From positions 1-5,030 of the forward strand of contig CAAEEO010000037.1 in NCBI GenBank assembly GCA_900754965.1: 5,030 nucleotides of DNA, given 5' to 3'. The stretch comes from an uncultured Oscillospiraceae bacterium (GTDB taxonomy: Bacteria; Bacillota; Clostridia; Oscillospirales; Oscillospiraceae). Of the stretch, positions 5,022 through 5,030 are shown piece by piece. The stretch's first letter is position 1, and the number at the start of each line of letters is the position of its first letter. The position numbers were made by a program, and so were the translations under genes. The notes beneath the pieces are model-generated. The model searched no databases. It saw only the letters and a list, made by a program, of their open reading frames with translations, and had not been told where the DNA came from.

Positions 5022-5030
5022 CATGTTTCC

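Overview
The window reads as chromosomal DNA of a low-to-mid GC Firmicute, most likely a gut-type clostridium of the Oscillospirales/Ruminococcaceae. The basis is the strong AGGAGG-type ribosome binding sites, a family-4 iron-sulfur uracil-DNA glycosylase, an RqcP-type S4 protein, a small clostridial-looking hypothetical protein, and GC-leaning codon use with AT-rich gaps. The taxonomic call is an inference from gene style, not from a marker search.

Layout: two transcription units diverge from a 138-bp gap (3094-3231). The leftward unit is cca (tRNA nucleotidyltransferase), then a family-4 uracil-DNA glycosylase, then a GNAT acetyltransferase. The first junction overlaps by 1 bp (TAATG) and the second by 11 bp, so the three are probably one translationally coupled operon. 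It ends at a hairpin terminator (352-378). Beyond that, a 62-residue protein of unknown function is encoded on the same strand. The rightward unit is murC followed by rqcP, overlapping by ATGA. It is followed by a hairpin at 4890-4916 and a second terminator at the right edge. The gap holds two divergent sigma-A-like promoters whose -10 boxes overlap in one near-palindromic TATTATAATA block.

The most unusual signal is at the two ends. A noncoding unit, made of a 51-bp perfectly conserved segment plus a long GC-rich terminator hairpin, occurs once at each end in inverted orientation. It lies downstream of the last gene of each arm. Flanks are unrelated and a few positions differ, so these are two true copies and not a simple fold-back. 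The 7-nt hairpin loop is reversed relative to the rest of the unit, as if the loop had flipped between its arms. This looks like a dispersed repeat or 3'-UTR/terminator module, or possibly a small-RNA gene. I do not recognise it as a named family.

Functionally the genes are housekeeping: tRNA 3'-end maturation, DNA uracil repair, an acetyltransferase of unknown substrate, peptidoglycan precursor synthesis, and rescue of stalled 50S subunits. I see no defence system, CRISPR array, transposase, tRNA or rRNA. No gene-free stretch exceeds 300 bases.
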